From NCBI GenBank assembly GCA_947453585.1, contig CANGHQ010000002.1:1-28954 (forward strand): a DNA stretch of 28,954 bases, in the 5' to 3' direction. A model generated the notes under the pieces. That model was not told where the DNA came from. It saw only the letters and a program-made list of their open reading frames with translations, and made no database searches. This document shows, in pieces, positions 16,413 to 25,156 of the stretch. The DNA is from Burkholderiales bacterium. Its GTDB lineage: Bacteria > Pseudomonadota > Gammaproteobacteria > Burkholderiales > Burkholderiaceae_C. A program made the translations under genes and the position numbers. Position 1 is the stretch's first letter. Each line of letters begins with the position of its first letter.

Positions 16413-17684
16413 TTAAACCGCTGGGACCGCTGCGGTCGCTGCAGCCGCACGCAACTTGTCTTTTTTGCTTGGGCGCTTGCCCTTGACGCCGCCGTTGCCG
16501 CTCATGTCTACCAGGCCTTGCGCCGAGTTGGTGGCTAACTCGGTCGGCTCAAAGCCTTCCACGGCTTCAAGCACCAGGTCCAGGCCCTGGCGTTTTTCAA
16601 TCAGGCGCCAGTGCGCCTCGGTGTCGGCGCTGACAAAGCTCACCGCCAAACCGGCCTGCCCCGCGCGGCCGGTGCGGCCGATGCGGTGGGTGTAATCGTC
16701 GGCCGAACGTGGCAAGTCGTAGTTCACCACCACCGGCAAGTCCACCACGTCAATACCGCGCGCGGCCAGGTCGGTAGCCACTACGACCTTGATGCGCGAG
16801 GCCTTGAAGTCGTCCAGCACCTGGCTGCGCTTGCCCTGGCTGAGCTGGCCGTGCAGGGGCTCGGCGTCCAGGCCGGCTTTGCGCAGCTTGTCGGCCACCA
16901 CTTCGGCAGAATATTTGGTGGCCACAAACACCAGGGTGCGGCTCCAGCCGTATTGCTGGATCAGGTGGCGCAGCAGTTGGGTACGTGCGCGGGTGTCCAC
17001 GGCAATCGCGCTTTGGGCAATGTCAGGCAGGGTGTCGGGGGCGTCGGCCACTTCCACACGTACCGGGTCGCGCAGCAGGCCTTGGGCCAGCGCGCTGACC
17101 TGCGGGCCAAAGGTGGCCGAGAAAAACAGGCTTTGGCGCTGCGCATTCAACATGCCCACAATGCGCGTTAACTCTTCGTTAAAGCCTTGGTCGAGCAGGC
17201 GGTCCGCCTCGTCAAGCACCAGGGTGCGCACATCATTCAGGTGCACCGCGTTGTGGTCTACCAAGTCCAGCAGGCGCCCGGGCGTGGCCACCACGATGTC
17301 GGTGCCGCCACGCAGGCCCAGCATTTGCGGGTTGATGGACACGCCGCCAAAGACAACGCTGATCTTGGGCGCAGGCACCAGGCCGCTGGCCAAGCCTTTG
17401 AGCACATCGCCCACCTGCACCGCGAGTTCGCGGGTAGGTACCAGCACCAAGGCCTGCACGCGCCGGGGGCCGCTGCGGGCAGCGCCCGCAGGCACCACCA
17501 ACTGCAGCAGCGGCAGCGCAAAGGCTGCCGTCTTGCCTGAACCGGTCTGGGCCCGCACCAGCAGGTCGCGGCCTTGCAGAACAGCGGCAATCGCGCCCTC
17601 CTGCACCGGCGTGGGCGCCACAAAACCGGCCGCATGCGCTGCGGCGCACAAAGCGCTGGAAAGACCGAGGGGAGAAAAAGGCAT
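16413..17684 (-). CDS. DEAD-box ATP-dependent RNA helicase (RhlE-like)
   Basis: 423-residue superfamily 2 helicase that remodels RNA. Motifs in order: Q-motif region (FVAPTPVQEGAI), Walker A AQTGSGKT (45-52), PTREL, TPGR, DEAD within LVLDEADRLL, SAT within FFSATF, and motifs V/VI (ATDLAARGID, HRIGRTGRAG). A short basic tail (KGKRPSKKDKLRAAA) follows the core, which fits RhlE-type enzymes in RNA decay or ribosome assembly, though SrmB- or DbpA-like roles cannot be ruled out. The start is ATG 17684. It is probably first in an operon with the two genes downstream and is insulated from the upstream HiPIP by a strong terminator. Confidence 0.9.
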   Translation of the reverse strand: MPFSPLGLSSALCAAAHAAGFVAPTPVQEGAIAAVLQGRDLLVRAQTGSGKTAAFALPLLQLVVPAGAARSGPRRVQALVLVPTRELAVQVGDVLKGLASGLVPAPKISVVFGGVSINPQMLGLRGGTDIVVATPGRLLDLVDHNAVHLNDVRTLVLDEADRLLDQGFNEELTRIVGMLNAQRQSLFFSATFGPQVSALAQGLLRDPVRVEVADAPDTLPDIAQSAIAVDTRARTQLLRHLIQQYGWSRTLVFVATKYSAEVVADKLRKAGLDAEPLHGQLSQGKRSQVLDDFKASRIKVVVATDLAARGIDVVDLPVVVNYDLPRSADDYTHRIGRTGRAGQAGLAVSFVSADTEAHWRLIEKRQGLDLVLEAVEGFEPTELATNSAQGLVDMSGNGGVKGKRPSKKDKLRAAAATAAVPAV

Positions 17685-17759
17685 CGTGGGACTAAAAATT
17701 ATTAACCGGCAACAAGCGACGGGAGGCTCCCGCGTTGGGCCCCTGATTTTGCGCCCAAG

Positions 17760-17805
17760 AAAAAACCACCGCCGGGCCCCGTAATAAACCGGGCCCGGCG
17801 GTGGT
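17760..17805 (-). terminator. Rho-independent terminator of the HiPIP gene
   Basis: On the minus strand a perfect 15-bp GC-rich stem (17791-17805 with 17765-17779, 11-nt loop) is followed by TTTTTTCTT. It starts 26 bp past the HiPIP stop and ends about 75 bp before the helicase start. Confidence 0.9.
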
Positions 17806-17830
17806 CAGTGCGGCGTGGGCCGCAGGGGAT

Positions 17831-18136
17831 TTAACCCTTTTTGGCGTAGGCGCTGCACCAGGCTGAGCTGGAGACTTGCTTGCCGGCAAACAGCGGGCAG
17901 TTACCAGCGGCGTCGCCAGCCTTGCCTTGGAACAAGGCGCAGCTGCCGCAGTTTTGGCCTGCAGCAAATTTGGGAAACTTGGTTTTGTCGACCTTGGAGG
18001 CGTCAGCCTTGTAGCCCAGGCTGGCCGCAGTAGCGTCCGACTCGGCCACCATGGGAGCGGCGGCAAAAACGGCACCGGTGGCCAAGGCGCTCGCGCCCAG
18101 ACCGAGTTTCACGACGAATTCACGACGATTTGACAT
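17831..18136 (-). CDS. High-potential iron-sulfur protein (HiPIP), Tat-exported
   Basis: 101-residue periplasmic electron carrier holding a [4Fe-4S] cluster. The N-terminus MSNRREFVVKLGLGASALATG is a Tat signal (RRE followed by a hydrophobic stretch, cleavage near AAAP). Cluster ligands are Cys63, Cys66, Cys80 and Cys94 (QNCGSC, GNCPLF, SAWCSAY), the exact HiPIP spacing. I chose ATG 18136 over 18148 because GGA lies seven bases before it and it puts the twin arginines at residues 4-5. It is a single-gene unit ending in the terminator at 17760-17805. In many betaproteobacteria HiPIP feeds respiratory chains; a connection with the CODH is possible but not shown. Confidence 0.92.
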   Translation of the reverse strand: MSNRREFVVKLGLGASALATGAVFAAAPMVAESDATAASLGYKADASKVDKTKFPKFAAGQNCGSCALFQGKAGDAAGNCPLFAGKQVSSSAWCSAYAKKG

Positions 18137-18299
18137 GTTGTATTCCATTCAAGTAATAGGCGGCCCAATAGCCGCGCTGGGGTGGATTGTCGCGGAGCGG
18201 CCCTTACATCTTCTTGACGCCGGGCAAAGACCCACGCAGACACTCAGCTTAACGCCCCGGTGGCAGCGCTGGCCGACACCAGGGCGCAAAAAGCGTGGA

Positions 18300-19493
18300 T
18301 CAAGTGCCCGCGCGCCGGCCCAAGATCTCAAATGCGGGCAGGGTTTTGCCCTCCAGCACTTCCAAAAACGCACCGCCGCCGGTGGAGATATAGCCAATCT
18401 GCGCCTCAATGCCGTACTTGGCAATGGCCGCGAGCGTGTCGCCGCCCCCGGCAATACTGAACGCGCTGGACGCGGCAATCGCCTGGGCCACCACCTTGGT
18501 GCCGTTCTCAAACGCGGCAAACTCAAACACGCCCAGCGGGCCGTTCCAAACAATGGTGCCTGCGCGCATGAGCTGCGCGGCCAACGCCTGGGCGGTTTGC
18601 GGGCCGATGTCCAAAATCAGGTCGTCGTCGGCCACGTCGGTGGCGGCTTTGACGGTGGCCACCGCATCTGCGGCAAAGGTTTTGGCGGTAACCACATCGG
18701 TCGGAATCGGCACGGCGGCGCCGCGCGCCTGCATGGCCTCAATCACCGCCTTGGCCTGGTCCAGCAAATCGGGCTCAGCCAGGCTTTTGCCGATGTTCAG
18801 GCCTGCCGCCAGCATAAATGTGTTGGCAATGCCGCCGCCCACAATGAGCTGGTCCACATTGGCGGCCAGGCTTTTGAGGATGGTGAGCTTGGTGGACACC
18901 TTGGATCCGGCCACGATGGCCACCAGCGGGCGCTTGGGCGCGAGCAGGGCTTTGGCAATCGCGTCCATTTCGGCCGCCAAGAGCGGGCCGGCGCAGGCCA
19001 CGGGTGCGTATTCGGCGATGCCATAGGTGCTGGCCTCGGCGCGGTGGGCGGTGCCAAAGGCGTCGTGCACAAAGACGTCGCACAGCGCGGCCATCTTGCG
19101 CGCCAGCGCCGGGTCGTTCTTTTTCTCGCCGGGGTTGACGCGGCAGTTCTCCAGCATCACCACCTGGCCTGGGGCCACCGTCACGCCGTCCACCCAGTCA
19201 GCCACCAGCGGCACCGCGCGCCCGAGCAGCTCGCCCAGGCGCTGCGCCACCGGCGCCAGTGAATCGGCCGGCTTGAAGGCGCCTTCGGTGGGGCGGCCCA
19301 GGTGCGACGTCACCATCACGGCCGCACCGGCGTCCAGCGCCATCTGGATGCAGGGCACGCTGGCGCGGATGCGGGTGTCTTCGGTAATGCCGCCCTGCGC
19401 GTCTTGCGGCACGTTGAGGTCGGCACGGATAAACACGCGCTTGGCGGCAACTTTGCCTTGGGCGCACAGGTCAGAAAAGCGAATGACGTTCAT
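18300..19493 (-). CDS. pgk: Phosphoglycerate kinase
   Basis: Glycolytic/gluconeogenic and Calvin-cycle enzyme: 1,3-bisphosphoglycerate plus ADP to 3-phosphoglycerate plus ATP. Its 397 residues equal the usual bacterial length. Motifs: RADLNVPQ near the N-terminus, SHLGRPTEG, the hinge/ATP loop GGGDTLAAI, and the C-terminal STGGGAFLEVLEGKTLPAFEIL. The start is ATG 19493 (MNVIRFSDL), matching homologues; the open frame extends 17 codons upstream. It lies 91 bp after azlD on the same strand. The 163-bp gap to the HiPIP gene shows no convincing terminator. Confidence 0.96.
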   Translation of the reverse strand: MNVIRFSDLCAQGKVAAKRVFIRADLNVPQDAQGGITEDTRIRASVPCIQMALDAGAAVMVTSHLGRPTEGAFKPADSLAPVAQRLGELLGRAVPLVADWVDGVTVAPGQVVMLENCRVNPGEKKNDPALARKMAALCDVFVHDAFGTAHRAEASTYGIAEYAPVACAGPLLAAEMDAIAKALLAPKRPLVAIVAGSKVSTKLTILKSLAANVDQLIVGGGIANTFMLAAGLNIGKSLAEPDLLDQAKAVIEAMQARGAAVPIPTDVVTAKTFAADAVATVKAATDVADDDLILDIGPQTAQALAAQLMRAGTIVWNGPLGVFEFAAFENGTKVVAQAIAASSAFSIAGGGDTLAAIAKYGIEAQIGYISTGGGAFLEVLEGKTLPAFEILGRRAGT

Positions 19494-19583
19494 GGTGATG
19501 AAAATGAATGAGGGGATGAAAAGAAGAGGCGGCTGGCCGCGCATTTTAGGCAGCGCCCGCCAGACGGCTTGGCTGCCCGGCGC

Positions 19584-19970
19584 TTACCAGCCCAGACCGA
19601 TGTGCAGCGGCAGATACACCGCCATGCCGCACACGATGGTGCCCAGCACCGCGTTGCCAACGCCCTTGCGCCAGAAAAAATAGGCCGCCCCGGCCACGGC
19701 GCCATACAGACGGGCGTCCAGCATGGTGTGAATGAACACGCCCTGCGTCATCACCAGCTCGGGGATCACCACTGCCGCCAGGGCGGCCATGGGCGCGTAT
19801 TGCAGGCCGAGCTGGGCCCAGCGCGGCAGCGTCCATTCGGCATCAGAAATAAAGAAGAAGGAACGCGACACCACCGTAATCACCGCCATCAGCACGATGG
19901 TGAGCAAGGTGCCGCCCTGGCTGCCCGAGAGCAGCGCGTCCCACCAGGCCCAGATGGACGCGGCCGTCAC
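19584..19970 (-). CDS. azlD: AzlD-family branched-chain amino acid export subunit
   Basis: 128-residue small membrane protein with about four helices (LLTIVLMAVITVV, YAPMAALAAVVIPEL, AAYFFW, GNAVLGTIVCGMAVYLPL). AzlD pairs with AzlC to form a branched-chain amino acid exporter (BrnFE type). The start is GTG 19970, overlapping the azlC stop as GTGA, which implies tight coupled translation; the longer frame reading back into azlC is not family-like. The substrate is inferred from the family only. Confidence 0.85.
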   Translation of the reverse strand: MTAASIWAWWDALLSGSQGGTLLTIVLMAVITVVSRSFFFISDAEWTLPRWAQLGLQYAPMAALAAVVIPELVMTQGVFIHTMLDARLYGAVAGAAYFFWRKGVGNAVLGTIVCGMAVYLPLHIGLGW

Positions 19971-20701
19971 GGCGCCTCCTTGGGCGCAAAGGCCGGGCGC
20001 GATTCCAGCGCCATGCACAGGAAAACCGCCACGCCAATGGCCGCCAGACTATTGAGCTTGAGCGGCAGCGCGTAAGCCGCCACCGCCACGGCGCCTGCCA
20101 CCGCGCCGGCCACCCAACGCAGGCGGCTACTGGCCAGCGAACATAAAATACCGGTCAGCGCCAGCACCCCGGCAAAGCCCAGGCCCCAGGCGCCGGGAAT
20201 GAAGTTGGCCAGCGCCACACCCAACAGACTCGCGCTCACCCAGCTCAGCCAGTTGATGCAGGCGTTGCCCGACAGGTAGGCCATTTGCACCGCGCGCCCG
20301 TCCGCATCCTGGGCGGGCAGCGGGTGGCGGCGCACAAACAGCACATAGGTCAGGTCGGCGGTGAAGTAGCCTGTGACCAGGCGCTGCCAGCGCGGCAGGT
20401 GCATCAGGTAGCCGCGCATATGGGCGCTAAACACCACAAAGCGCAGGTTCACGCAAAAGGCGGTGACCAGAATCACCCACATGGGCGCCCCGGCAATAAA
20501 CAACGGAATGGCAGCAAGCTGCGAGCTGCCGGCAAACACCAGCAAAGCCATGGCCAGCGAATCCAGCGTACCCATGCCGGACTTGACCATGGCCACGCCC
20601 GTCATCAGTCCCCAGGCGGCAATGCCGGGCGCTGCGCCCATCATTTCGACAAAGCCTTGGCGAAATTCCGGGTGGAGGCGGTTTTCGCGCAGAAAAAACA
20701 T
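19967..20701 (-). CDS. azlC: AzlC-family branched-chain amino acid exporter, large subunit
   Basis: 244-residue membrane protein. The AzlC family pattern is clear: FRQGFVEMMGAAPGIAAWG, VFAGSSQLAAI, then FCVNLRFVVFSAHM. About seven helices are likely. With AzlD it exports branched-chain amino acids or analogues. The start is ATG 20701, eight bases after the fmt stop, and the stop overlaps azlD by four bases, so both are probably expressed from the def-fmt transcript. Confidence 0.9.
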   Translation of the reverse strand: MFFLRENRLHPEFRQGFVEMMGAAPGIAAWGLMTGVAMVKSGMGTLDSLAMALLVFAGSSQLAAIPLFIAGAPMWVILVTAFCVNLRFVVFSAHMRGYLMHLPRWQRLVTGYFTADLTYVLFVRRHPLPAQDADGRAVQMAYLSGNACINWLSWVSASLLGVALANFIPGAWGLGFAGVLALTGILCSLASSRLRWVAGAVAGAVAVAAYALPLKLNSLAAIGVAVFLCMALESRPAFAPKEAP

Positions 20702-20709
20702 AGTTCGCG

Positions 20710-21705
20710 CTATGCGTCAGCGCCAGGGAGCGCCTTGGGCAGTTCAAAAGCCATGCCCGGCAGCAGCGCAAAGCCGCGCAAAAAATCAGCCGCTGACAAG
20801 CGCTTGGCGCCAGGGCGCTGCAAGGTGTTCAGGCACAGCGCACCGTCGCCGGTTTGCACCACGATGCCTTGCGTATCAGCGCGCAGCACGGTGCCGGGCG
20901 CCCCAAGCGCAAGCGCGTCGTCTGCCAGCGCTTGGGCGCTCCAGACCTTGAGGGTTTCACCCGCCACGCGCGCCGTGGCGCCCGGAAACGGGTCAAAAGC
21001 GCGCGCCCGGCGCGCGATTTGCGCCGCGCCTTGGCGCCAGTCGATGGAGGCCTCGCTTTTGTCAATCTTGTGGGCGTAGGTCACGCCTTGATCGGGCTGG
21101 GGCGTGACCACCCAGGCGGCGGGGTCGGCCAGCGCCTGCACCACCAGGCGCGCGCCCAGCGTGGCCAGGCGGTCGTGCAAGTTGGCGGTGGTGTCAGTGG
21201 GGCCAATGGCCACGCTTTCTTGCAGCAGCATGGCGCCGGTGTCCAGGCCCGCGTCCATTTGCATGATGGTCACACCCGTGTGGCTGTCGCCCGCCTCAAT
21301 GGCGCGGTGGATGGGTGCCGCACCGCGCCAGCGCGGCAGCAGCGAACCGTGGATATTGAGGCATCCCCATTGCCCGGGCCCGGCCATGGCGTCCAGCACC
21401 CACTGCGGCAGGATCAGGCCATAGGCCACCACTACCATGGCGTCAGCACCCGCCTGGGCAATCGCCTGCTGCGCGGCCTGGGCCTCTGTGGCGTATTTGC
21501 CGTCCAGGCGCAGGCCGTGGGGCTGGGCCAGGGGCAGGCCGTGGTCCAGCGCAAACTGTTTGACCGCCGAGGCCTGCAGCTTCATGCCGCGCCCAGCAGG
21601 CCGGTCGGGCTGCGTGAGCACCAACGCAATGGTGTGGCCAGCGGCGTAAAGCGCCTCCAGCGCGCTACGGGCAAACTCCGGCGTGCCCGCAAAGACCAGC
21701 CTCAA
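20710..21705 (-). CDS. fmt: Methionyl-tRNA formyltransferase
   Basis: Formylates initiator Met-tRNA using 10-formyltetrahydrofolate. 331 residues. Motifs: LRLVFAGTPEFA at the N-terminus, and the catalytic and folate region NIHGSLLPRWRGAAPI (Asn, His) followed by DAGLDTGAML. The start is TTG at 21705: it overlaps the def TGA as TTGA, has GAGGA about seven bases upstream, and gives the exact family N-terminus. The open frame continues back into def but that part is not Fmt-like. It forms the classic def-fmt pair. Confidence 0.93.
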   Translation of the reverse strand: MRLVFAGTPEFARSALEALYAAGHTIALVLTQPDRPAGRGMKLQASAVKQFALDHGLPLAQPHGLRLDGKYATEAQAAQQAIAQAGADAMVVVAYGLILPQWVLDAMAGPGQWGCLNIHGSLLPRWRGAAPIHRAIEAGDSHTGVTIMQMDAGLDTGAMLLQESVAIGPTDTTANLHDRLATLGARLVVQALADPAAWVVTPQPDQGVTYAHKIDKSEASIDWRQGAAQIARRARAFDPFPGATARVAGETLKVWSAQALADDALALGAPGTVLRADTQGIVVQTGDGALCLNTLQRPGAKRLSAADFLRGFALLPGMAFELPKALPGADA

Positions 21706-22211
21706 CGCGTGTCCTCGCGCTGGGCTTTGAGCATTTTGGTTTTGATGCGGTTGCGCTTGAGCGGCGACAGGTATTCCACAAACACCTTGCCCATCAAATG
21801 GTCCATCTCGTGCTGGATGCACACGGCCAGCAGCTCTTGCGCCTCAATCACGCGGCCCTGGCCTTTGTCGTCCAAAGCGTGCACGTGCACCGCGTCGTGC
21901 CGGGTCACGCCGTCATAAATACCGGGCACCGACAAGCAACCCTCTTCGTTGAGATGGGTCTCCGGGCTGGTCCAGACCAGCTTGGGGTTGACCAGCACCA
22001 GGGGATCGTTGCGCTCTTGGGATACGTCGATCACGATGACGCGCTCATGCACATCCACTTGGCTGGCCGCCAGGCCAATGCCGCTGGCGTCGTACATGGT
22101 GTCGAGCATGTCGCGCACGAGCTGGGCAATGCGGGCGTCCACGTTGGCCACCGGCTTGGCCACGGTGTGCAGACGGCGATCTGGGTAGGTAAGGATGGGA
22201 AGTAAAGCCAT
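21702..22211 (-). CDS. def: Peptide deformylase
   Basis: Removes the N-formyl group from nascent proteins. 169 residues with all three motifs: GIGLAASQ (44-51), EGCLS (90-94, metal ligand Cys92) and QHEMDHL (metal ligands His134 and His138, catalytic Glu135). The start is ATG 22211 (MALLPILTYPD), the normal family N-terminus; an upstream extension of 15 residues exists but looks non-native. Its stop overlaps the fmt TTG start. It is divergent from the 22352 gene. Confidence 0.96.
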   Translation of the reverse strand: MALLPILTYPDRRLHTVAKPVANVDARIAQLVRDMLDTMYDASGIGLAASQVDVHERVIVIDVSQERNDPLVLVNPKLVWTSPETHLNEEGCLSVPGIYDGVTRHDAVHVHALDDKGQGRVIEAQELLAVCIQHEMDHLMGKVFVEYLSPLKRNRIKTKMLKAQREDTR

Positions 22212-22351
22212 GGTGCCAAAGAAGATAAGCGCGCATTTTCGCCGTTTTGCAGCCACTTGCGGGCCAGAAGTAACAAATCCGTGCCCCAGCGCGGCGGATT
22301 CGCGGTAATAATTAGCAAAATCACAATCTGTTGTATTCAGGGAAACGCCTC

Positions 22352-23275
22352 ATGCCAATATGGATTTCGCCCCGTGGCGCTTTGAATCTGACCGCTGCCC
22401 TGCTGCTGGCACTCGCTGGCGCAGCCCAAGCGCAAACCGACACAGCCGCCGCTGACGCACCGCCCACCGAACGCTTGTCACCGCAAGAGCGCAGCGCGCC
22501 GCTGGCCCAGCCACTGACCAGCGCCATCAAACGCAGCCTGATTGAGCCTTTCTTGGTCGAACCCATGGTGATTGATGAGGCCGCCGTGCTGGGGGCGCCT
22601 CGCATCGTGGCGGCGCAAGAAGGCCGCGTGCTACTGTCCCAAGGCGACCGCGCCTATGCGCGCAGCACGCTGGGCGCGCCGCTGGAGTTCACCAACGAGG
22701 GCGAGCAGCGCTTTAGCGTGTTTCGCAACGCCAAGCCCCTGAAAGACCCGGCCACGGGTGCGGTGCTGGGCTTTGAGGCGCAGTTCATCGGCAGCGCCGT
22801 GCTCTTGGGCAGCGAAAGCAGCGAGACCGTGCAAGAGCAGGGCAAAGACGTGCAGCGCGTGGTGCCAGCGGCCATTTTGATCACCAGCGCCAAAGAAGAA
22901 ATCCGCGCTGGCGACCGGCTGCTGGTGCGCGCGCCAGAGCGCACGAATCCGCTGGTGCCGCACCCGGCGGCGGCGGGCACGGTGGCGCAGATCATTTCGG
23001 TCTACGGCAGCGCGGCGATCAATGCCGGCTCCAACCAGGTGGTGGTTGTCAACCGGGGCAGCGCCGACGGCTTGGAGCCGGGCCATGTGATGGCCATCCA
23101 GAAGCGGCGCGCCCAGGCCGTAGAAAAAACCGACCCGACCCGCACCGCGCTGCTCTTGCCCGAAGAGCGCAACGGACTGGCCATGGTGTTCCTAAGTTTT
23201 GAGAAAGTGGCCTATGCGCTGGTGGTGCAAGTGGGTGACTCGGTGCGCGTGGGCGACCGGCTGACGGCGCCTTGA
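22352..23275 (+). CDS. Exported protein related to the LysM-protein family found beside dprA, LysM apparently missing
   Basis: 307 residues with a signal peptide (hydrophobic LTAALLLALAGAAQAQ, about 18-34). The C-terminal two thirds match, in my memory, the conserved region of the LysM peptidoglycan-binding proteins that precede dprA in Burkholderiales (GDRAYAR, FSVFRNAKPLKDPATGAVLG, AILITSAKEEIRAGDRLL, VNRGSADGLEPGHVMAIQK). No LysM motif of the YTVVKGDTLW kind is visible between the signal peptide and this region; that span (about 35-85) is low-complexity and helical. The start is ATG 22352 with AGGGAAA about six bases upstream; the TTG seven codons earlier is less likely. It lies 27 bp before dprA. 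Function unknown, probably periplasmic. Confidence 0.75.
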   Translation: MPIWISPRGALNLTAALLLALAGAAQAQTDTAAADAPPTERLSPQERSAPLAQPLTSAIKRSLIEPFLVEPMVIDEAAVLGAPRIVAAQEGRVLLSQGDRAYARSTLGAPLEFTNEGEQRFSVFRNAKPLKDPATGAVLGFEAQFIGSAVLLGSESSETVQEQGKDVQRVVPAAILITSAKEEIRAGDRLLVRAPERTNPLVPHPAAAGTVAQIISVYGSAAINAGSNQVVVVNRGSADGLEPGHVMAIQKRRAQAVEKTDPTRTALLLPEERNGLAMVFLSFEKVAYALVVQVGDSVRVGDRLTAP

Positions 23276-23302
23276 TTTAAACGCCTGCATCGCCGCCCCG
23301 CC

Positions 23303-24472
23303 ATGACCGCACCCTTGGAACGGGACGAACTGGCGCACTGGCTGCGCCTGCAGCTCACTTCAGGCATTGGCAACACCTCGGCGCGTAAATTGCTGACCGC
23401 CTTTGGCCTGCCCGAGCAGGTTTTTGGCCAAAGCCTGGGCGCGCTGCGCCAGGTGGTGAACGAGGCGCAAGCCCAGGCGCTGCTGCAGGCGCCCGACGGA
23501 TTTGCCGACGCGCTGCAAACCACCTGGGACTGGCTGCAGGCGGCCCCGCTGCAACGCCGCGTGCTGACGCTGGCCGACCCGGCCTATCCGGCCGCGCTCC
23601 TGAACACCGAAGACCCGCCACTCATCTTGTACGCCATGGGCCATAGTGCGGCCTGGGTACCCGGCGTCTTGGACGCTCTGCGCTGCGTGGCCATCGTGGG
23701 CAGCCGCAACCCCACACCCCAAGGTGCGCAAAACGCCCATGAATTTGGCCATGCACTGGCGCAACATGGCTTGACCGTGGTCTCAGGCATGGCGCTGGGC
23801 GTCGATGGCGCCGCGCACCAAGGCGCGCTGGACGGCGCGGACGCCGGGCACATCGCGACGATTGCCGTTGTCGGCACCGGGCTGGACCGCGTTTACCCCA
23901 AACAGCACCGCACGCTGGCGCAGCAAATCGCCACGCACGGACTGCTGCTGAGCGAATACCCGTTGGGCACACCACCGCTGGCGGCCAACTTTCCGCAGCG
24001 CAACCGCATCATTTCTGGCCTGTCGCTGGGCACGCTGGTGGTGGAGGCGGCGCTGCAATCGGGCTCACTGATTACTGCGCGGCTGGCGCTCGAACAGGGC
24101 AAGGACGTGTTTGCGATTCCCGGCTCCATCCACAGCACGCAGTCGCGCGGCTGCCATTTGCTGATCAAGCAAGGGGCTAAATTGGTAGAGAGTGCCCAAG
24201 ACGTGCTCGAAGAACTCGGCGCCGCAGCGCCCAGGCCCAGCGCCCAAAGTGCGGCGCCCGAACCCGACCTGTTTGACGAAGGCGCCCAGCTGTCCCCGGA
24301 ACAACGCGCCTTGGTGCAGGCGCTGGGTTTTGACCCCTGCAGTCTGGACGCCTTGCAGGCCCGTACCGGCCTGAATACGGCGCATCTGCAGGCCGAGCTG
24401 ATGGGCTTGGAATTACAAGGCTGGGTGCTGCGATTGCCCGGCGGGCTGTTTCAACGCCAAGCCAGGGCATAA
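23303..24472 (+). CDS. dprA: DNA processing protein DprA
   Basis: Binds incoming single-stranded DNA during natural transformation and loads RecA. 389 residues: an N-terminal SAM-like region (HWLRLQLTSGIG), the Rossmann-type DprA core (VAIVGSRNPTPQG, VSGMALGVDGAAHQGAL, TGLDRVYPKQH, LLSEYPLG, FPQRNRIISGLS, VVEAALQSGSLITAR, GKDVFAIPG) and a C-terminal winged-helix domain (about 335-385) after an Ala/Pro linker. Intact and full-length. It stands in the typical dprA/def/fmt neighbourhood. The start is ATG 23303. Confidence 0.95.
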   Translation: MTAPLERDELAHWLRLQLTSGIGNTSARKLLTAFGLPEQVFGQSLGALRQVVNEAQAQALLQAPDGFADALQTTWDWLQAAPLQRRVLTLADPAYPAALLNTEDPPLILYAMGHSAAWVPGVLDALRCVAIVGSRNPTPQGAQNAHEFGHALAQHGLTVVSGMALGVDGAAHQGALDGADAGHIATIAVVGTGLDRVYPKQHRTLAQQIATHGLLLSEYPLGTPPLAANFPQRNRIISGLSLGTLVVEAALQSGSLITARLALEQGKDVFAIPGSIHSTQSRGCHLLIKQGAKLVESAQDVLEELGAAAPRPSAQSAAPEPDLFDEGAQLSPEQRALVQALGFDPCSLDALQARTGLNTAHLQAELMGLELQGWVLRLPGGLFQRQARA

Positions 24473-24515
24473 AGCCTACAGGCGCAAGCGAAACTCGGTA
24501 ATAATTGCAAAAATG

Positions 24516-24531
24516 TGAATTAACAAATTCA
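24516..24531. promoter_or_regulatory. Small palindrome upstream of the HTH-receiver gene
   Basis: TGAATT (24516-24521) and AATTCA (24526-24531) form an inverted repeat with a 4-bp centre in an AT-rich gap, 31 bp before the ATG. It could be an operator, perhaps for autoregulation by the adjacent HTH protein. Confidence 0.3.
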
Positions 24532-24562
24532 ACCCACTCATCGCAAAAAACTGAAGCATCCT

Positions 24563-25156
24563 ATGGCCATGCCCGAAACCTCCGACATTCTCACCACCCA
24601 GCAAGCGGCCCGCATGCTGGGCTTGTCTACCACCACGGTGCAAAAGATGGTAGCCAATGGGGAGCTCGACGCCTGGGTCACCTCCGGCGGACACCGGCGC
24701 ATTTACCGCAATGCGGTGGAAAAGATGATGCCCACGCGCCCGGACGGCCACTATTCCAACGCCCCGCGTGCCCTGCGCGTCTTGTTAGCAGAAGACGACG
24801 CCTTGCAAGTGGCCTACTTCGAGTCACTGGTCAAACGCTGCGGCCACGCGGTATCTTTGGTGGTGGCGAGTGACGGCTCCCAGGCGCTCATCCAGATTGA
24901 GCGCCAGCGCCCCGACGTGGTGGTGACCGACTTGATGATGCGCCCCTTTGACGGCTACCAACTGGTCAAGGCATTGGCAACCGAGGCGGAATACAGCTCG
25001 ATCGACGTACTGGTCGTCACCGCCAAAAGCCCCGAAGAAGCGCGCAAAGACGGCGTGCTGCCGCCCTGGGTGACGGTGTACCAAAAACCGGTGCAAGTGG
25101 AACGCTTGGTGGGCTACTTGGAGGCCCTGAGCGGGCGCATCGCCCGCGGAGCTTAA
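24563..25156 (+). CDS. HTH (excisionase/MerR-like)-receiver domain fusion regulator
   Basis: 197 residues joining two domains in unusual order. The N-terminal excisionase/MerR-type winged HTH (about 8-55: ILTTQQAARMLGLSTTTVQKMVANGELDAWVTSGGHRRI) is followed by a CheY-like receiver (about 70-190). Receiver residues are intact: AEDD (Asp78, Asp79), phospho-acceptor Asp123 in VVTDLMMRPFDG, Thr153 and Lys175 (YQKP). The last residues (GRIARGA) and the stop codon lie in the first copy of a 30-bp tandem repeat. No sensor kinase is in the window. ATG 24563 or the ATG two codons on are equally possible. Targets unknown. Confidence 0.85.
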   Translation: MAMPETSDILTTQQAARMLGLSTTTVQKMVANGELDAWVTSGGHRRIYRNAVEKMMPTRPDGHYSNAPRALRVLLAEDDALQVAYFESLVKRCGHAVSLVVASDGSQALIQIERQRPDVVVTDLMMRPFDGYQLVKALATEAEYSSIDVLVVTAKSPEEARKDGVLPPWVTVYQKPVQVERLVGYLEALSGRIARGA

